Below are positions 29,395-39,985 of a stretch of DNA of 42,037 nucleotides, piece after piece; positions within the stretch are counted from its first letter, which is position 1, and every line of letters begins with the position of its first letter. The notes beneath the pieces are model-generated. The model saw only the letters and a program-made list of their open reading frames with translations, ran no database searches and was not told where the DNA came from. Location of the stretch: NCBI GenBank assembly GCA_022925895.1, contig JAKSYS010000560.1, forward strand, positions 1-42,037, given 5' to 3'. Position numbers and translations under genes: made by a program. The DNA is from Fragilaria crotonensis. Lineage: Eukaryota > Bacillariophyta > Fragilariophyceae > Fragilariales > Fragilariaceae.

Positions 29395-31981
29395 CTAGTA
29401 GTCACGTCCTCGATTATCATTACTGCGACGAGATGCGCTGTAGGGGCCCCTGCTACCACTGCCTTCATCATTACTGCCACGAGATGCGCTGTAGGGGCCT
29501 CTGCTACCACTGCCGTCATCATTACTGCGACGAGATGCACTGTAGGGGCCTCTGCTACCACTGCCTTCATCATTACTGCGACGAGATGCGCTGTAGGGGC
29601 CTCTGCTACCACTGCCTTCCACAAGGCTGTCAAATCTGTCATTGGATGGACCTCTACTTCGACTGCGCTCACCTCCACTTCCACTGCGTTCGCTTCCGCC
29701 TCCTCGCCCACCGCTGGAAAAGCGGCCTCCTCCACCACCTCCTCCGCCGCCGCTTCGATAGTCACCACCTTGGCGACCTGCCAAATTTGTGACAGGCGGT
29801 GGCAAAGCGGCAACAACATTGAGTCCTCGGGCCTTGGCAAGACCCATCTTTCGAACAACGTTTGCTTCAATTGGTGGAGCCTTGCTAAAACCGGTTTGCT
29901 GTGAAATAGAAATTTTGTCAGATTCTTTGATTTAGGAGCTGAGTTGTGTATAGTATAACAACACGACAGTCAACTTACCAAAGCGAATCCATTGCAAAAT
30001 GTAATCATTTGATCGGCCCCGGTAAATCCCAACTTGGATGTTTTCGAATTGTAAAATCCAAGGATGCTACGATACGCACTTGACGCCGCATCCGATAGCT
30101 CGGCGTTACTTCCGTTCCCAATCGATTCCAGGATTGGTCCAAGTTTGGCCATGAGCGCATCAGACGGTGGACGGTCCATGTGTTCCTGTACCAACCGGTC
30201 GACTGGAACCTTGATGCCCTTGAGATCCCTGAGGAAGCGTTGTTCCGATTTGGTCAAGACCAACAATCCAGAACCGACCTTTCCGGCTCGACCAGTACGA
30301 CCGAGACGATGGATGTACGATTCTTTCGAGTCGGCAATTCCAACCTGAAAAGTCCATTCGAAAGAGAGATCGAAAGTCGTTAGCTAGAGAATACGATCAT
30401 GGATCCATCAAGCCATCAGGAACGACATTGGACCTTGGCGCCAACGCCCATATGAATAATCTTGGAACGCATACATACCTGCACAACATTGGTCACACCG
30501 GGATAGTCAACCCCACGCGCCGACACATCGCTCGTAAACAAGATTCCCGAATTATGCTTGCGAAATTTGTCGGCCGTCTTGGTACGGAAGGCCTGCGATT
30601 TGCGAGAATGCAATTCAAAGACTGGAATGCCGAGTCCGTTACGGAATAGGGCCGCATAAAAGGCCACCATGTTGGATGTGGGAAAGAAGACCACCATCTT
30701 GGTGGGGGCTGAGTCTCCTGTTTGAATAATATTCATGAGAATTTCGACCGTTCCAGTCACCATGCGCTTGGAGTCATCCTTGATAATGACATGGGATTGT
30801 TCGACCTGACTGTTGGTGTGTTCGCTGTTGTTCTGAATGCAATCGACCGTGATAAAGTCTTTCTTCATAGTCGCGGCCATGACTTTACGAAGTTCGTCTG
30901 GAACAGTCGCGCTGAACAAGAGGGTTTGACGGTTTTTGGGTAAATAGCGAATGATCTCATCCACTTCCTTCTTGAATCCCATATCGAGCATCCTGTCGAG
31001 GATTGGAGCATGAAACGTGTGAATAAAATGCTTGTGATTAATATGAGCAAGCCCAAGACGACCGCAATACAATACAACACACGACGATGGTCGGAACACA
31101 CACGCACTGAAAACCAAAACGTACCGATCAGTCTCATCCAATACTAAAACTGAGGTGCTCTTCAAAAGATCTGAAAAGTTCCCTCCCCGTAGTTTTGTGG
31201 ATTCCAAATGATCCTTGAGACGTCCAGGTGTGGCCACGAGGATGGTGGGAGGGAGCCTTTCAAACATTTTGACATCGTTGTTGCGTGATGTTCCACCAAA
31301 AATGACCTGACTAGAAATGGTGTCCTTGACATTAATTGTCAACAATTTCGCCTGGTCATGAATCTGAGATGCCAATTCCCGTGTGGGGGAAAGAATCAAA
31401 ATTTGAATGCCCTTGCTTCTAGTTTGTCCTTGTTGTTGTTGTTGTTGCTGAGAGACAATCTGTTGAATGGCTGGTAACAAAAAGGCAACTGTCTTTCCAG
31501 TTCCCGTCCGAGCTCGGGCCAATACATCGGTACCACCCGAGGCGGCCTCCCACGTCTTGTGTTGAACTTCGGTCATTTTGACCAAACTAGCCTTGTCCAA
31601 GGCAGACTTTAAGGATGGGTGCAAGTTGGGAAGTGCTGAAAACGTTGGTACGCCGTCGTGACGGTCCTCTTGGACAAGAACATCGTCATCGTCGTCATCC
31701 AAGGCAAATGTGGAAAACAAACGAGTTGCTGGGAGTGGTGTATTGTGCGAATTGAAATGATTGTTGTTGCCAATGCGAGTGGTATGTTGTGTACTACTAC
31801 TGTGGTGTTGGATGAGAGTGCCAAAGTTGTGATTCTGACCTTTTGTGACGGTGAGTGGAAAAGATTGCGCAGATCCGACAAGGGCTGTAAGCCAGAAGGA
31901 GGATTGTCTGACCATGGGAGCACACACACCGACGGACTTGCGTTCGAACGTTCGAAGGATCAATCTCGATCGAAATAACAT
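29395..31981 (-). CDS. Mitochondrial DEAD-box RNA helicase, Mss116/CYT-19-like, four exons
   Basis: Proposed CDS: complement(join(29395..29898,29979..30344,30479..30992,31125..31981)), 746 residues, introns of 80, 134 and 132 bp. The basic N-terminus (MLFRSRLILRTFERK) suggests mitochondrial targeting. A Q-motif region spans about 114-145, then motif I ARTGTGKT (157-164), a Gln run (178-184), PTRELA (199-204), TPGR (251-254), motif II DETD (282-285), SATVP, FFPTSN, ARGVDYP and HRLGRTGRAG. The C-terminal extension (AYRSILGFYNSK...FALQTGFSKAPP, then RKMGLAKARGL) resembles that of Mss116-type helicases, ATP-dependent chaperones of organellar group I/II introns. A Gly-rich and RS/RG-rich tail ends in four copies of a 17-residue repeat. 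The splice of the 132-bp intron restores RMLDMGF directly after DETD. The gene is divergent from the sulfotransferase. Confidence 0.9.
29416..29619 (-). repeat. Four 51-bp repeats coding the helicase tail
   Basis: Four tandem copies of 51 bp, each coding (E/D)GSGSRGPYSASR(R/G)SND, sit just before the last six codons of the helicase gene. Being a multiple of three, copy-number change would lengthen or shorten the tail without a frameshift. The antisense strand is open too, which creates long false ORFs on the plus strand. Confidence 0.9.
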
Positions 31982-32836
31982 TGGTCTTTCTAAGTAAGAG
32001 ATATGTGCTAACGTAGTATGAGCTATGATCTATGAAGGTATCAAAAGCATGTATTCATACAACGTAGAAGTGGTGGAGTGGTGTGTGGGGACTGTGGATT
32101 GTGGATGTTTACCTGGAGGGATCCTTGCAGCGATGCTTGGAGTAGGTCTCTACCTTGTTACCTCGTGGTACAATGTACTGTAGTACAAGGCTAAATTGAG
32201 AAATGCAGAACGGCGTCAGAAAGTGAAAGCGAAAAGAAAATAGAAAATGGGTGGTGTTGCGAGGAAAAGCAGCAGTCCAGTGTCCAGTGGTGGTGGCCAA
32301 TACCCAGTTCCAGTTCTACCTTGTTGTATACTACTAGTACTCGTAGTACTACGGTAGACATATGCATATATGCCATACGATTTTATCGATGCGTATATGA
32401 CATACTGTGTATCATAGTGAGAAAAACAGGTTCAGTAGTCTACCAGCAAATCCCTGCGTATGGTACCGTAATAAGTGCCGGTAAAGTACTTCGGTTTAGT
32501 AGGGAACAACGACGCTCGCACGAAGTACAAGTACATTACAATACACTACTTGTACGCCTACAGCAAGAGGAGCTTCGGCACGAGACCGGCACTCGGCTCG
32601 GAGCACTCTACCGGTAGTCTTATTTTTACTCCAGATGTCTGGATATGCGATTGGTTTGCCAGTACCACGTCCTCGTACGATTCAACGTCGATTCCCTTCT
32701 CACTTGATGTGAGAAGCTGACTACATATGATTATGTCGTAAACAGGAGGGACTCGGTACTCTAGTACAAGTACCACCAACCACCAACTAGCACCATACTT
32801 GACCAAGGAACTTCTCGACGTTGGACCCACAAACTC
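31982..32836. promoter_or_regulatory. Shared upstream region of the helicase and sulfotransferase genes
   Basis: An 855-bp region lies between two divergent ATGs and must carry both promoters. It contains GTAC palindromes (AGTACTCGTAGTACT near 32336, GTACAAGTAC near 32525 and 32763). I cannot place a TATA box or start site with confidence. A few 60-100-codon ORFs here have no motif. Confidence 0.5.
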
Positions 32837-34291
32837 ATGCCGACGAGCATGGTAATCGCCTCCAAGTCCACTCGACAACGATGCTGTCGATGGGCAATCC
32901 TTATCAAAAGCTTGATAGTTTCTTTTGCCTTCCTTTCCTTCCTCGCCCTTGTGATGTCAACAATCGTCGTCTTCAAGTATCAGGACCTTGAAAATGCAAA
33001 TGCCATTGCTTTCGAAGGTTCTTTTCCCACTCACCCATCCCTTTCTTCCGATTGGAAGAATCTACGAAAACGACATGAACAGCGACTGAACCATTCTGAA
33101 ATTTACTCAGCTCCCAGCAATGTACTTGAATTTGTGCACATTACTAAAACGGGTGGGACGGCTGTCGAAGCGGCGGCGGCCGCAGCGAACATCACCTGGG
33201 GCCTATGTCATTTTGAATTCCAAAAACAGTTGGGACCAGCCTGTATGCGACCCAATTGGGCACATTTAGTTGTCATGGAACAACGAAAGAAAAATGAAAC
33301 CAATGCAACGAACAGCATGATGCCATATCCACCGTGGCATTCCCCAACTCATTGGTTGGCGTTGGTGGAACCATCGTCCAAGGAAACGACAACAATCACC
33401 ACCACCACTCCAGTGACGAATCCGTATCAAGGCTCCAAGACGTTTACGATTGTTCGGAATCCTTACGATCGGATCATTTCGGAATATTATTGTAAATATT
33501 TTGGTTTTCATCGAGAAGAGTATCAGCAAACGATCAACAAACACAAGGTCCGGATAAAGCAATTACAAGAGCAGAGCGAGGAGAATGATGATCAAGATCA
33601 TGGATTGAGAAGGACCATTGATCGAAAATTAGAAGAGCGGTGCAACCGAGACACTTTGGAATGGGAACGTCGTCATCGTGATGATAAAATGGCTAGAATT
33701 CGAGCGCGACGACGAGAACTTGAAGACGGTTATTCTGTCAACATGGCAGTTCCTTCCTGTCGTCATTTGGTACTGGCAGCACGTATACAGGAAAAGTTGC
33801 CGCCCCAATCGCGTCAAGAAATCGATATGGCACGCTTCCAACGCGATAAGAGGCGCGTCAGGCCAAGGAAGAAGGACACGCATCGTTCCTTCAATTTCTG
33901 GATCCTAAGAGTGCTGACGCAACGGTCCAACTCGATGGGACATTTGTTGCCGCAGCACTACTACGTGTACGATAGTGATGGGAATCAAGTTATTGATCAC
34001 GTCATTCGATTTGAAAACATAACTTCTGAATTCGACGAATTGATGCGATTGTACGGACTCAATGTGACTCTGTCGCAGAATGAAAAGATCAATCAAGGAC
34101 ACCAGTCAGCTGAGGGTATGAAGTTTTCAACGAAAGATTTCACGCAACAAACACTGGCCCTAATCAATGAAGTCTATCGAAAAGACTTTGAGCTACTCGG
34201 GTATCCGACGATGACTACAAGTCACTACGTTGAACCTGGAGGTGAAAATGAGGACCTGGATCTTGGTGAAGAGGAGCAGACAGCAGAATAA
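32837..34291 (+). CDS. Sulfotransferase family protein, type II membrane (Golgi-like)
   Basis: Intronless, ATG at 32837, 484 residues. A single membrane anchor lies at about residues 21-46, with a short basic cytosolic N-terminus. This is the type II topology of Golgi sulfotransferases. The PAPS-binding signatures are present: the 5'-phosphosulfate loop VHITKTGGTAVE at 100-111 and the 3'-phosphate site TIVRNPYDRIISEYY at about 204-218. The C-terminal VYRKDFELLGY motif is typical of the Sulfotransfer_2 family. A charged, Arg/Glu-rich insertion of about 100 residues follows the 3' site. The family transfers sulfate from PAPS to carbohydrate or similar acceptors; the acceptor here is unknown. 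The gene ends 23 bp from the convergent carrier-like gene. Confidence 0.85.
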   Translation: MPTSMVIASKSTRQRCCRWAILIKSLIVSFAFLSFLALVMSTIVVFKYQDLENANAIAFEGSFPTHPSLSSDWKNLRKRHEQRLNHSEIYSAPSNVLEFVHITKTGGTAVEAAAAAANITWGLCHFEFQKQLGPACMRPNWAHLVVMEQRKKNETNATNSMMPYPPWHSPTHWLALVEPSSKETTTITTTTPVTNPYQGSKTFTIVRNPYDRIISEYYCKYFGFHREEYQQTINKHKVRIKQLQEQSEENDDQDHGLRRTIDRKLEERCNRDTLEWERRHRDDKMARIRARRRELEDGYSVNMAVPSCRHLVLAARIQEKLPPQSRQEIDMARFQRDKRRVRPRKKDTHRSFNFWILRVLTQRSNSMGHLLPQHYYVYDSDGNQVIDHVIRFENITSEFDELMRLYGLNVTLSQNEKINQGHQSAEGMKFSTKDFTQQTLALINEVYRKDFELLGYPTMTTSHYVEPGGENEDLDLGEEEQTAE

Positions 34292-34314
34292 CGACCTACA
34301 CTGAACGTTCGACA

Positions 34315-35523
34315 TTATTTGTTCAGCTGTTCTTTTTGCTGCGTATCACTAGTCAGTGCCAATTCTATCAATTCTCCTCCAAATTCGAATGCTACAAAGC
34401 ACATTCCCATCATCGCAAAAGGCGCTGCAGTCGGTCGCATCTTGGATGCGATTTTGCTCCAGTCCCAGGGACTGTTTTGCGAGGAAAACGAGTGGCTCAT
34501 GGCCAGTGTAACGAATTTGTGTGCTTCTCCGGCTACGCCACCGGCGAGGAAGGACAAGGTCCATCGTATGGGAGCAAGGTTTTGAACGACGCCATCACCG
34601 AGGTTCATCCAATTCAGTATTGGATGGGAGGATGAAAAATCCGTTGCCTCCGCTACTGCTGTTGCTTGTTCCAGTAGATGGTCATAAACGGTGTATTCCA
34701 ATAGTCGCCTTCCACCTTCGTATGTTCCAAACAGTGCGGCGTACCCGAATGAGTGTTGCAGCACTCTCAGTCGACGGACACTCCAATGTGGATGTTTCTT
34801 GCCAGTGAGGATTTCCCATACAACCAATGCACCAGAATGGGCAATGCCGGAACAAAAGCCAGCACCTGCATGGGCTAATACCGGAATCGAATGGGCCGCG
34901 ATGGATCGCTCTGATTCGAAGACTTCTGTCGTACCCTGTGGAATTGGGTTACGATGCCGATCAGGAAGGGTGCTGGCAAGAAAGTCGAATGCCACGTAAT
35001 CGTACGTCCCAAACACAGTCATTCCAAGGACTACGTTCTTAAGCACCTTCACTTTGCACGTACAGTGATTCATACAATATAATGTAAGTGGGATTGCATG
35101 CAAGACGTCATGTGAATTATAGGACGACACAACGTGGCGATGGGAACACGAGAGTGAACAATTGCATTCACGTCGTGCCACATCACGACGAACAACTACC
35201 GCAGAGAACAAGTCAGACTTACGGGAGTACTGATTCCAATTCGACGTTATCGGGTCAGCACTTTTAGCGGTGACGACGACACGCGATCCAATTTGTAAAA
35301 AGGCTTGCTTTCGCACCACCGTTGAAATCGCCCCCTTTTTCAGTCCCACAAAAGCAGCTGCATGTATGTGTGCGTGTGTGTGTGACGTGAGTGTCGTCAA
35401 GGTAATCACAATGGTTGTTTTGCATCGTTTTGTGATTTTGTAAGTGGGATGAGAATTGCATAATGTGAGTGATGCAAGATCAAGGCTCATGACAAGGTTC
35501 TGACCAATACGCAGAATACGCAT
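34315..35523 (-). CDS. Mitochondrial-carrier-like (SLC25-like) membrane protein, two exons
   Basis: Proposed CDS: complement(join(34315..35051,35223..35523)), 345 residues. The GTAAGT donor at 35222 and the CAAAG acceptor at 35052 bound a 171-bp intron whose length is a multiple of three and which has no in-frame stop, so one uninterrupted ORF also spans it. After a nonconserved N-terminal region, the protein shows three carrier-like repeats: HAGAGFCSGIAHSGALVVWE, then LQHSFGYAALFGTYEGGRRL; LSFLAGGVAGEAHKFVTLAM; and RPTAAPFAMMGMCFVAFEFG. The Gly spacing and the F..YE endings suggest the SLC25 fold, but the diagnostic PX(D/E)XX(K/R) motifs are degenerate. Transport activity is doubtful and the substrate cannot be guessed. 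The start (35523) could also be a downstream Met (MSLDLAS). Confidence 0.6.
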   Translation of the reverse strand: MRILRIGQNLVMSLDLASLTLCNSHPTYKITKRCKTTIVITLTTLTSHTHAHIHAAAFVGLKKGAISTVVRKQAFLQIGSRVVVTAKSADPITSNWNQYSRKSDLFSAVVVRRDVARRECNCSLSCSHRHVVSSYNSHDVLHAIPLTLYCMNHCTCKVKVLKNVVLGMTVFGTYDYVAFDFLASTLPDRHRNPIPQGTTEVFESERSIAAHSIPVLAHAGAGFCSGIAHSGALVVWEILTGKKHPHWSVRRLRVLQHSFGYAALFGTYEGGRRLLEYTVYDHLLEQATAVAEATDFSSSHPILNWMNLGDGVVQNLAPIRWTLSFLAGGVAGEAHKFVTLAMSHSFSSQNSPWDWSKIASKMRPTAAPFAMMGMCFVAFEFGGELIELALTSDTQQKEQLNK

Positions 35524-35674
35524 TTTAGAACGTGCCTTTCATAAGCCCAACGAGGAGAACGCCAAGTGATGCACCTCCACCACCACCACCATCATCATTA
35601 TCATTATTATTTAGACGCTCAATATCTGGTGTCGGTAACTTTGAAGTGGCTGGTGCCTCTTGCCTTGGGCTCAT

Positions 35675-35896
35675 TCAATCAAAAAGTTCGACGACGGCAC
35701 AGTGTTTGCCATTCGTCGCTTCGAAGCCAAAAATGCGATCAGGAAAACTTGTGATATAATAGAAAGAGTTTGAGAGGATTGACTCTGTTCTCAGCTCTTT
35801 TTGCCAATCTGGCTGAACTGTTGCAAGGTCGTTCCCTGTGAGATAAATGAGGGTCATTGATCGTTCAGATGTTGATGCTGTTCTTAGACGTATCAT
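35675..35896 (-). CDS. Hypothetical small protein
   Basis: ATG at 35896, 73 residues, no recognised family. The text has protein-like composition (ERSMTLIYLTGND, RIFGFEATNGKHCAVVELFD). In the same frame, right after the stop, another Met-initiated stretch of 49 codons runs to the next stop at about 35527, across the microsatellite. A single stop may therefore have split a longer gene. Weak evidence. Confidence 0.25.
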   Translation of the reverse strand: MIRLRTASTSERSMTLIYLTGNDLATVQPDWQKELRTESILSNSFYYITSFPDRIFGFEATNGKHCAVVELFD

Positions 35897-36439
35897 ATGT
35901 CCTCCAGTAGTTGGATTTTTTAGTAGATGCCATTTCGCAATGCAGCACTGCACCACGTATTGGACTGGAGTATTGTTCACTGTAGTACTGTAGTTGGCGC
36001 ACCGGTAGCTTTATTGTGCGATGTGCGAGTAGCATGAACTGTAGTACGGTTAGTTCGCTGATTGGTGTTTCAAGACGATGATAATAATGATAACAATCAC
36101 AAACGAAGGGGATACTTCGCAACATTGGTGTCACTAACTTTGCTGCCCCACACTTGCAACAGATTCAAAGTCTGAACTCGGCACCTATTGTCGTTCACTA
36201 ATTCCAAGTCAATCCGTGAATCCCAGACTTTATTCCAAGGCACGCATCACTTTACTGTCGTACGCACAACATATCGCCATCACGGCCTAATGCCAGTCCC
36301 GGAGGTTATCCTCCAGCATTTCACAGGAAGCGACCGTGGATGGGTTGAATGTCATTGCTCCGAAGCATTTTCCATGAGTGTCCCGCATATATTGCTTCCA
36401 ATCGCACTCAACAAGTGACGTTGGTCCGAAGGTCCAGTA

Positions 36440-36680
36440 CCCCCAATGATCATTTCAACGACGACGAAAAAAGTCCAGACAAATCAATTCATTTCGTAGG
36501 GATAGTCCAACAAGCTTGCAAAACACCGATGGTGGTGCCTTAGGCTAATCCGATGACGGGCCCCATCATGGGAGAAACCAACGTGGACGCTATCATAGTA
36601 GCTGAATTGTTGGAAACAAGGCCGATACCAGCCAAGATGGATGCAATTAGGAGAAACTCGTTGAAATTGAACGAGAACTG
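36440..36680 (-). pseudogene. Relic of a DUF389 membrane protein
   Basis: On the minus strand, 36543-36677 reads FNEFLLIASILAGIGLVSNN followed by SATMIASTLVSPMMGPVIGLA. This is the conserved double-helix core of DUF389 proteins (pattern IGL...S....I.AML..P.MGPI.GLA). A TAA at 36540-36542 interrupts it. GTTIG and then, in another frame, LVGLSLRNELICL follow, which match the next conserved segment of the same family. Start, flanking helices and C-terminus are not found. This is a decayed fragment with at least one stop and one frame change. Confidence 0.65.
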
Positions 36681-36934
36681 CACTTCATCCTCTCCATTCG
36701 TTCATGCAATGGAATTGAAAAGTACACATTGTTGGGAATGCAACAATGCAATGTAGTGAATATCGTTGTGACCGTAAGGAAATGGAACCGTACCATGACT
36801 GTATTTGTTCTGGATTGGCAACGCAGAGCGCCTCGTGCCTTTAAACCAGCATCACACTCAGCAAATGGGAATGGGAATTGGACTTGCGTGGAATGAACAT
36901 CGTTTACAATCCCACCAGCCGAGCCGTCAGAGCT

Positions 36935-37183
36935 TTAGTCTTTCTGCCCAACCATGTTGCTGTCCGAGTTCCATCGTCGCAGTTCATCAATCAGAGCCTG
37001 TTGCTTGACAAAGACACTCGAATCATCCCCTTGAGGTGATGTCAGTCGATCAATATCAGCCAACACCTCTTCCATCGATGAAAGCGTATTCAACAAGGCA
37101 CTCAACTCCTTCAAAATCTGCTCCTGAAGATCCTGATCGAGCTGCTTCTCTTGCTCGTGTCGGTGTGATTGCTGCTCGTCCAT
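36935..37183 (-). CDS. Small coiled-coil protein, unknown function
   Basis: ATG at 37183 (context ACCATCATGG), 82 residues. The composition is strongly Glu/Gln/Leu: QDLQEQILKELSALLNTLSS, then MEEVLADIDRL, then VKQQALIDELRRW, which gives two amphipathic helices with heptad-like spacing. Size and shape recall small subunits of coiled-coil complexes, but no family is identified. There is no intron, signal or membrane segment. It is the only open frame in its neighbourhood with a coding look. Confidence 0.5.
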   Translation of the reverse strand: MDEQQSHRHEQEKQLDQDLQEQILKELSALLNTLSSMEEVLADIDRLTSPQGDDSSVFVKQQALIDELRRWNSDSNMVGQKD

Positions 37184-37935
37184 GATGGTGTTGAAGTAAG
37201 TTGCGAGACGCTGCGAGAAGATTACCCCTCGCTGCAGCTATACAGATACTTCAAGCCACCGTGGTCAAAGTTGCTGAGAAATCTTGATTGCTGTTCTCAT
37301 TTTGTCATGCTTCTGTGCATTCTGACATTTTAGCGAGTTGAAAAGGCTGTGGTACAATTGGTACCGCAATTCGCAAGTGTGCGCACTTCCTTCTGTCCCC
37401 ACGGAAGAGAGCTTATTATGCTCATATATGGTACTAGGGGGTATTCATATATATGTGTATATTCATAAACATCTACAGTATAAAGTTTGTCTGTACTCGA
37501 CCACTCTCTCTACCGTAGACCAACAGTACAAGAACAAATTCTCTCTTTAACTGCCGGTCGATCATGTGTTCGTACTGTAGTACTGTCGTACCACATCATA
37601 CCGCAGTACATCGTGTCATGCTGAGAACTCATAGTACATTATACTACCAGTAGCATTTCTTAATTCTTCATACTGCAGTGCGTACCGTGGCCTTCCAGTA
37701 CTACCATGCAATTCGAAGCCTTCCGTTCGCGCGAACTGTAATCCCATACTCGGTAAAATTGTACGGAGTATTCCGTACCAAGACTGAAACGGCGTGACTG
37801 AAATTGTCTGTCTCACGCATCGGAATAGAGAGGTGTGTTAAACACGTTTCGAATGTTCGCGTATCTCCGCATAACTCTCACTTGAACGCGTGACACTTCA
37901 TTCTCATAATCCAATATCTTGAAGCGATTGCAGGT
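37184..37935. other. Intergenic region between two divergent genes
   Basis: This is the 5' flank of both the coiled-coil ORF (minus) and the M11 protease (plus). It has TATATATG words at about 37448-37460 and GTAC-type repeats at 37565-37690. No gene is recognised; the ORF at 37616-37816 has no motif. Confidence 0.4.
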
Positions 37936-39985
37936 ATGGTTCGAGGCTTGGCGGTGTTATTGGTAGTGGCTCACCTATGTGGAGCCTTCGCCGCGGACGA
38001 CAGTGAGGTATGTTCAAAGGACATGGATGTGTAACTCTTGGCGTAGCGAGCTAGCTTGAGTTGACAACTCACACACTTGAATGTCATATTTGCGAACTCA
38101 ATAGATAATTCTGACCCGAGGACGCGAACTACAGCAACGGCAACTTAGACAAAAGATCGGTCGACGGAGCGTCAGGCCATGCGTCGTGGTTCTAATCGAG
38201 AAGCAATACGAAGACCATCGACAAATCGACCAACCACTTGGGTGTGAGCTTCAGGGTGATGATCTAAATGGAAAGCAATACAAAATGGTCCGTGTCAATG
38301 GCCTGACATCAAGTTGGGCTAAGAACAACAACGTCACCAGCGGCGCCACCACACTATTCGCCTTAGATGGTGCCGACATTGACGACGACACCGATGAACT
38401 TATTGTTCCCCCTGGGGCAACATTTAAGGTAAGTGGTTTCGAAGCCATTGCCGGTGGTTTCTCGATACCAACATGGTTTGCTGATCTCTCGCGCCTTACT
38501 CTCCTACAGCTTGGTCGCCACCGAGAGAACACTAGAGCGCGACGAGTGAAAAGCGCGATAGATGCCACCGATTTGCCTTGGCGTCGTAATCTGCTCAAAA
38601 TCGGTACCAGGAGTGTCTTGGTGATTCGAATCATAGCTAAGGATTCAGCAACCCCAGCAACCGAGTCGGAACTGGCCGACGACATCTTTGGCGCCAGCGG
38701 AGATAAGTATAACCTCAAGTCAGCGATTTCTCAGTGTTCAGGAGGCCAGCTTCGATTCGAACCCATTACAAACATCACCGGTGTCGGAACGGATGGAGTA
38801 TACACGGTTTCCATTCCCAGCGTCATCGTTAACGGAAACAATGACGGAGTTGTAAGCAATGCTGCACTGGATCAGGCTGCAAAAGATTTAGGTGCACACC
38901 CCCGCTTGCTTGCAGACCACGTAATGCTGTGCATCCCACCAGGGACAGTAGGCAGTTGGATATCATCAGCTCCTCCAAACCACTGGATGTCATCGTACAA
39001 CGGAAAATGGTGCCGCTTTCCCTCCGCGCACATACACGAGTTAGGTAAGTCTGCAACATCAAACAGTGTCCACAACGTTCGTGCGAATTGCTCACCAACA
39101 TTGCGAGCAGGCCATAACATGAACTTGCACCACTCTGGAGAGGGATCCGATGAATACGGCGACGAGTCAGGACATATGGTAAGTCGAACGCATCGTTGCA
39201 GCGACAATACAGAATGCCCCTGTATGTCAACAATGTTGTTTTTTCGCCTCATATCGTCGTTCAACTTATAGGGGTACTCGTACGAACAAGACGACGGTCC
39301 TGTTAAGTGCTACAATGGCGCCAAAACTTGGCAACTTGGTTGGTACACCGACTTCCATGTGGACCTGCCAGTAGGAGACAGTTACAATTGGAATGGTCAT
39401 CTCGTTGGTTTTGCCCAGAAGGACTCTGCGAGCTCAACAGACAAAATGATTATTCGAATTCGCAGCACTCAAGATTATTACATCCACTTCAATCGTCAAA
39501 TTGGGATGAACTCTGGAACACAGGAGGGAGGTGACAAGGTTCTTGTCACCTCTCGAGACCGAGGCACTGGACTTGCCGCATCTAAACTTCTCGCGAAACT
39601 CAGCAAGAATGGAGTGTACACAATCTCAGCATTCAATGGGAGCAACCAGTCGCTGAAAATCGTCGTCTCATCCATAAACCTTGGTACATTGCCAGCAAGA
39701 GCTAGCGTATCGGTTCAGTTTGCGCTCTCCGCTCCGCCGTTCGTACAGCCAACTGTAGAACCGACAGCAGCACCCACGCGAGAACCGACAGCAGCACCCA
39801 CGCGAGAACCGACGAGGAAACCAACGAGACGGCCCACTCGAAAACCGACAACTAAACCAAAAGCACCGACAAGATCGCCAACGAGTGCTCCCACCATCCA
39901 GCCACTTTCAGCACCGGTTCTTCCTCTCTCGTCGGCTCCATCAATTTCAATCACGCCATCTTTGTACCCTTCCACAGAAATTTGA
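37936..39985 (+). CDS. Secreted M11 (gametolysin-like) zinc metalloprotease, five exons
   Basis: Proposed CDS: join(37936..38007,38105..38428,38510..39044,39111..39178,39272..39985), 570 residues. Exon 1 encodes a signal peptide (MVRGLAVLLVVAHLCGAFAA). A propeptide-like region follows (RQLRQKIGRRS, then a segment with VRVNGLTSSW and LIVPPGATFK). Removing the 66-bp intron at 39045-39110 creates HELGHNMNLHH, the HEXXHXXXXXH zinc site at about residues 308-318, and the 93-bp intron joins SGHM to GYSYEQDD, the Met-turn region. The C-terminal domain ends in a Pro-Thr-rich tail (repeats such as EPTAAPTR and RKPTRRPT), typical of diatom secreted proteins. Gametolysin-type enzymes degrade cell-wall or extracellular glycoproteins. 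The 81-bp and 66-bp introns are multiples of three without stops, so the unspliced frame is misleading. Confidence 0.85.

Larger units (their letters stand above)
35524..36934. other. Mostly gene-poor stretch with a CAC/CAT microsatellite and gene relics
   Basis: 35568-35612 is a (CAC/CAT/TAT)n microsatellite. Besides the weak small ORF at 35675-35896 and the DUF389 relic at about 36440-36680, which are listed separately, nothing is recognised. GTACTGTAGTACT-like words occur at 35982-36045. Confidence 0.4.

Noticed and set aside
28974-29904. Two long plus-strand ORFs (Cys/His-rich and Ala/Thr-rich)
   Set aside because: Their distal parts, including all the repetitive text, are antisense to the Gly/Ser/Arg-rich tail repeats of the helicase. 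The tail strand fits the helicase splice model, and the non-overlapping upstream parts carry no recognisable domain.
36553-36756. 67-codon plus-strand ORF
   Set aside because: It is antisense to the DUF389 relic, whose minus-strand reading has recognisable family text.
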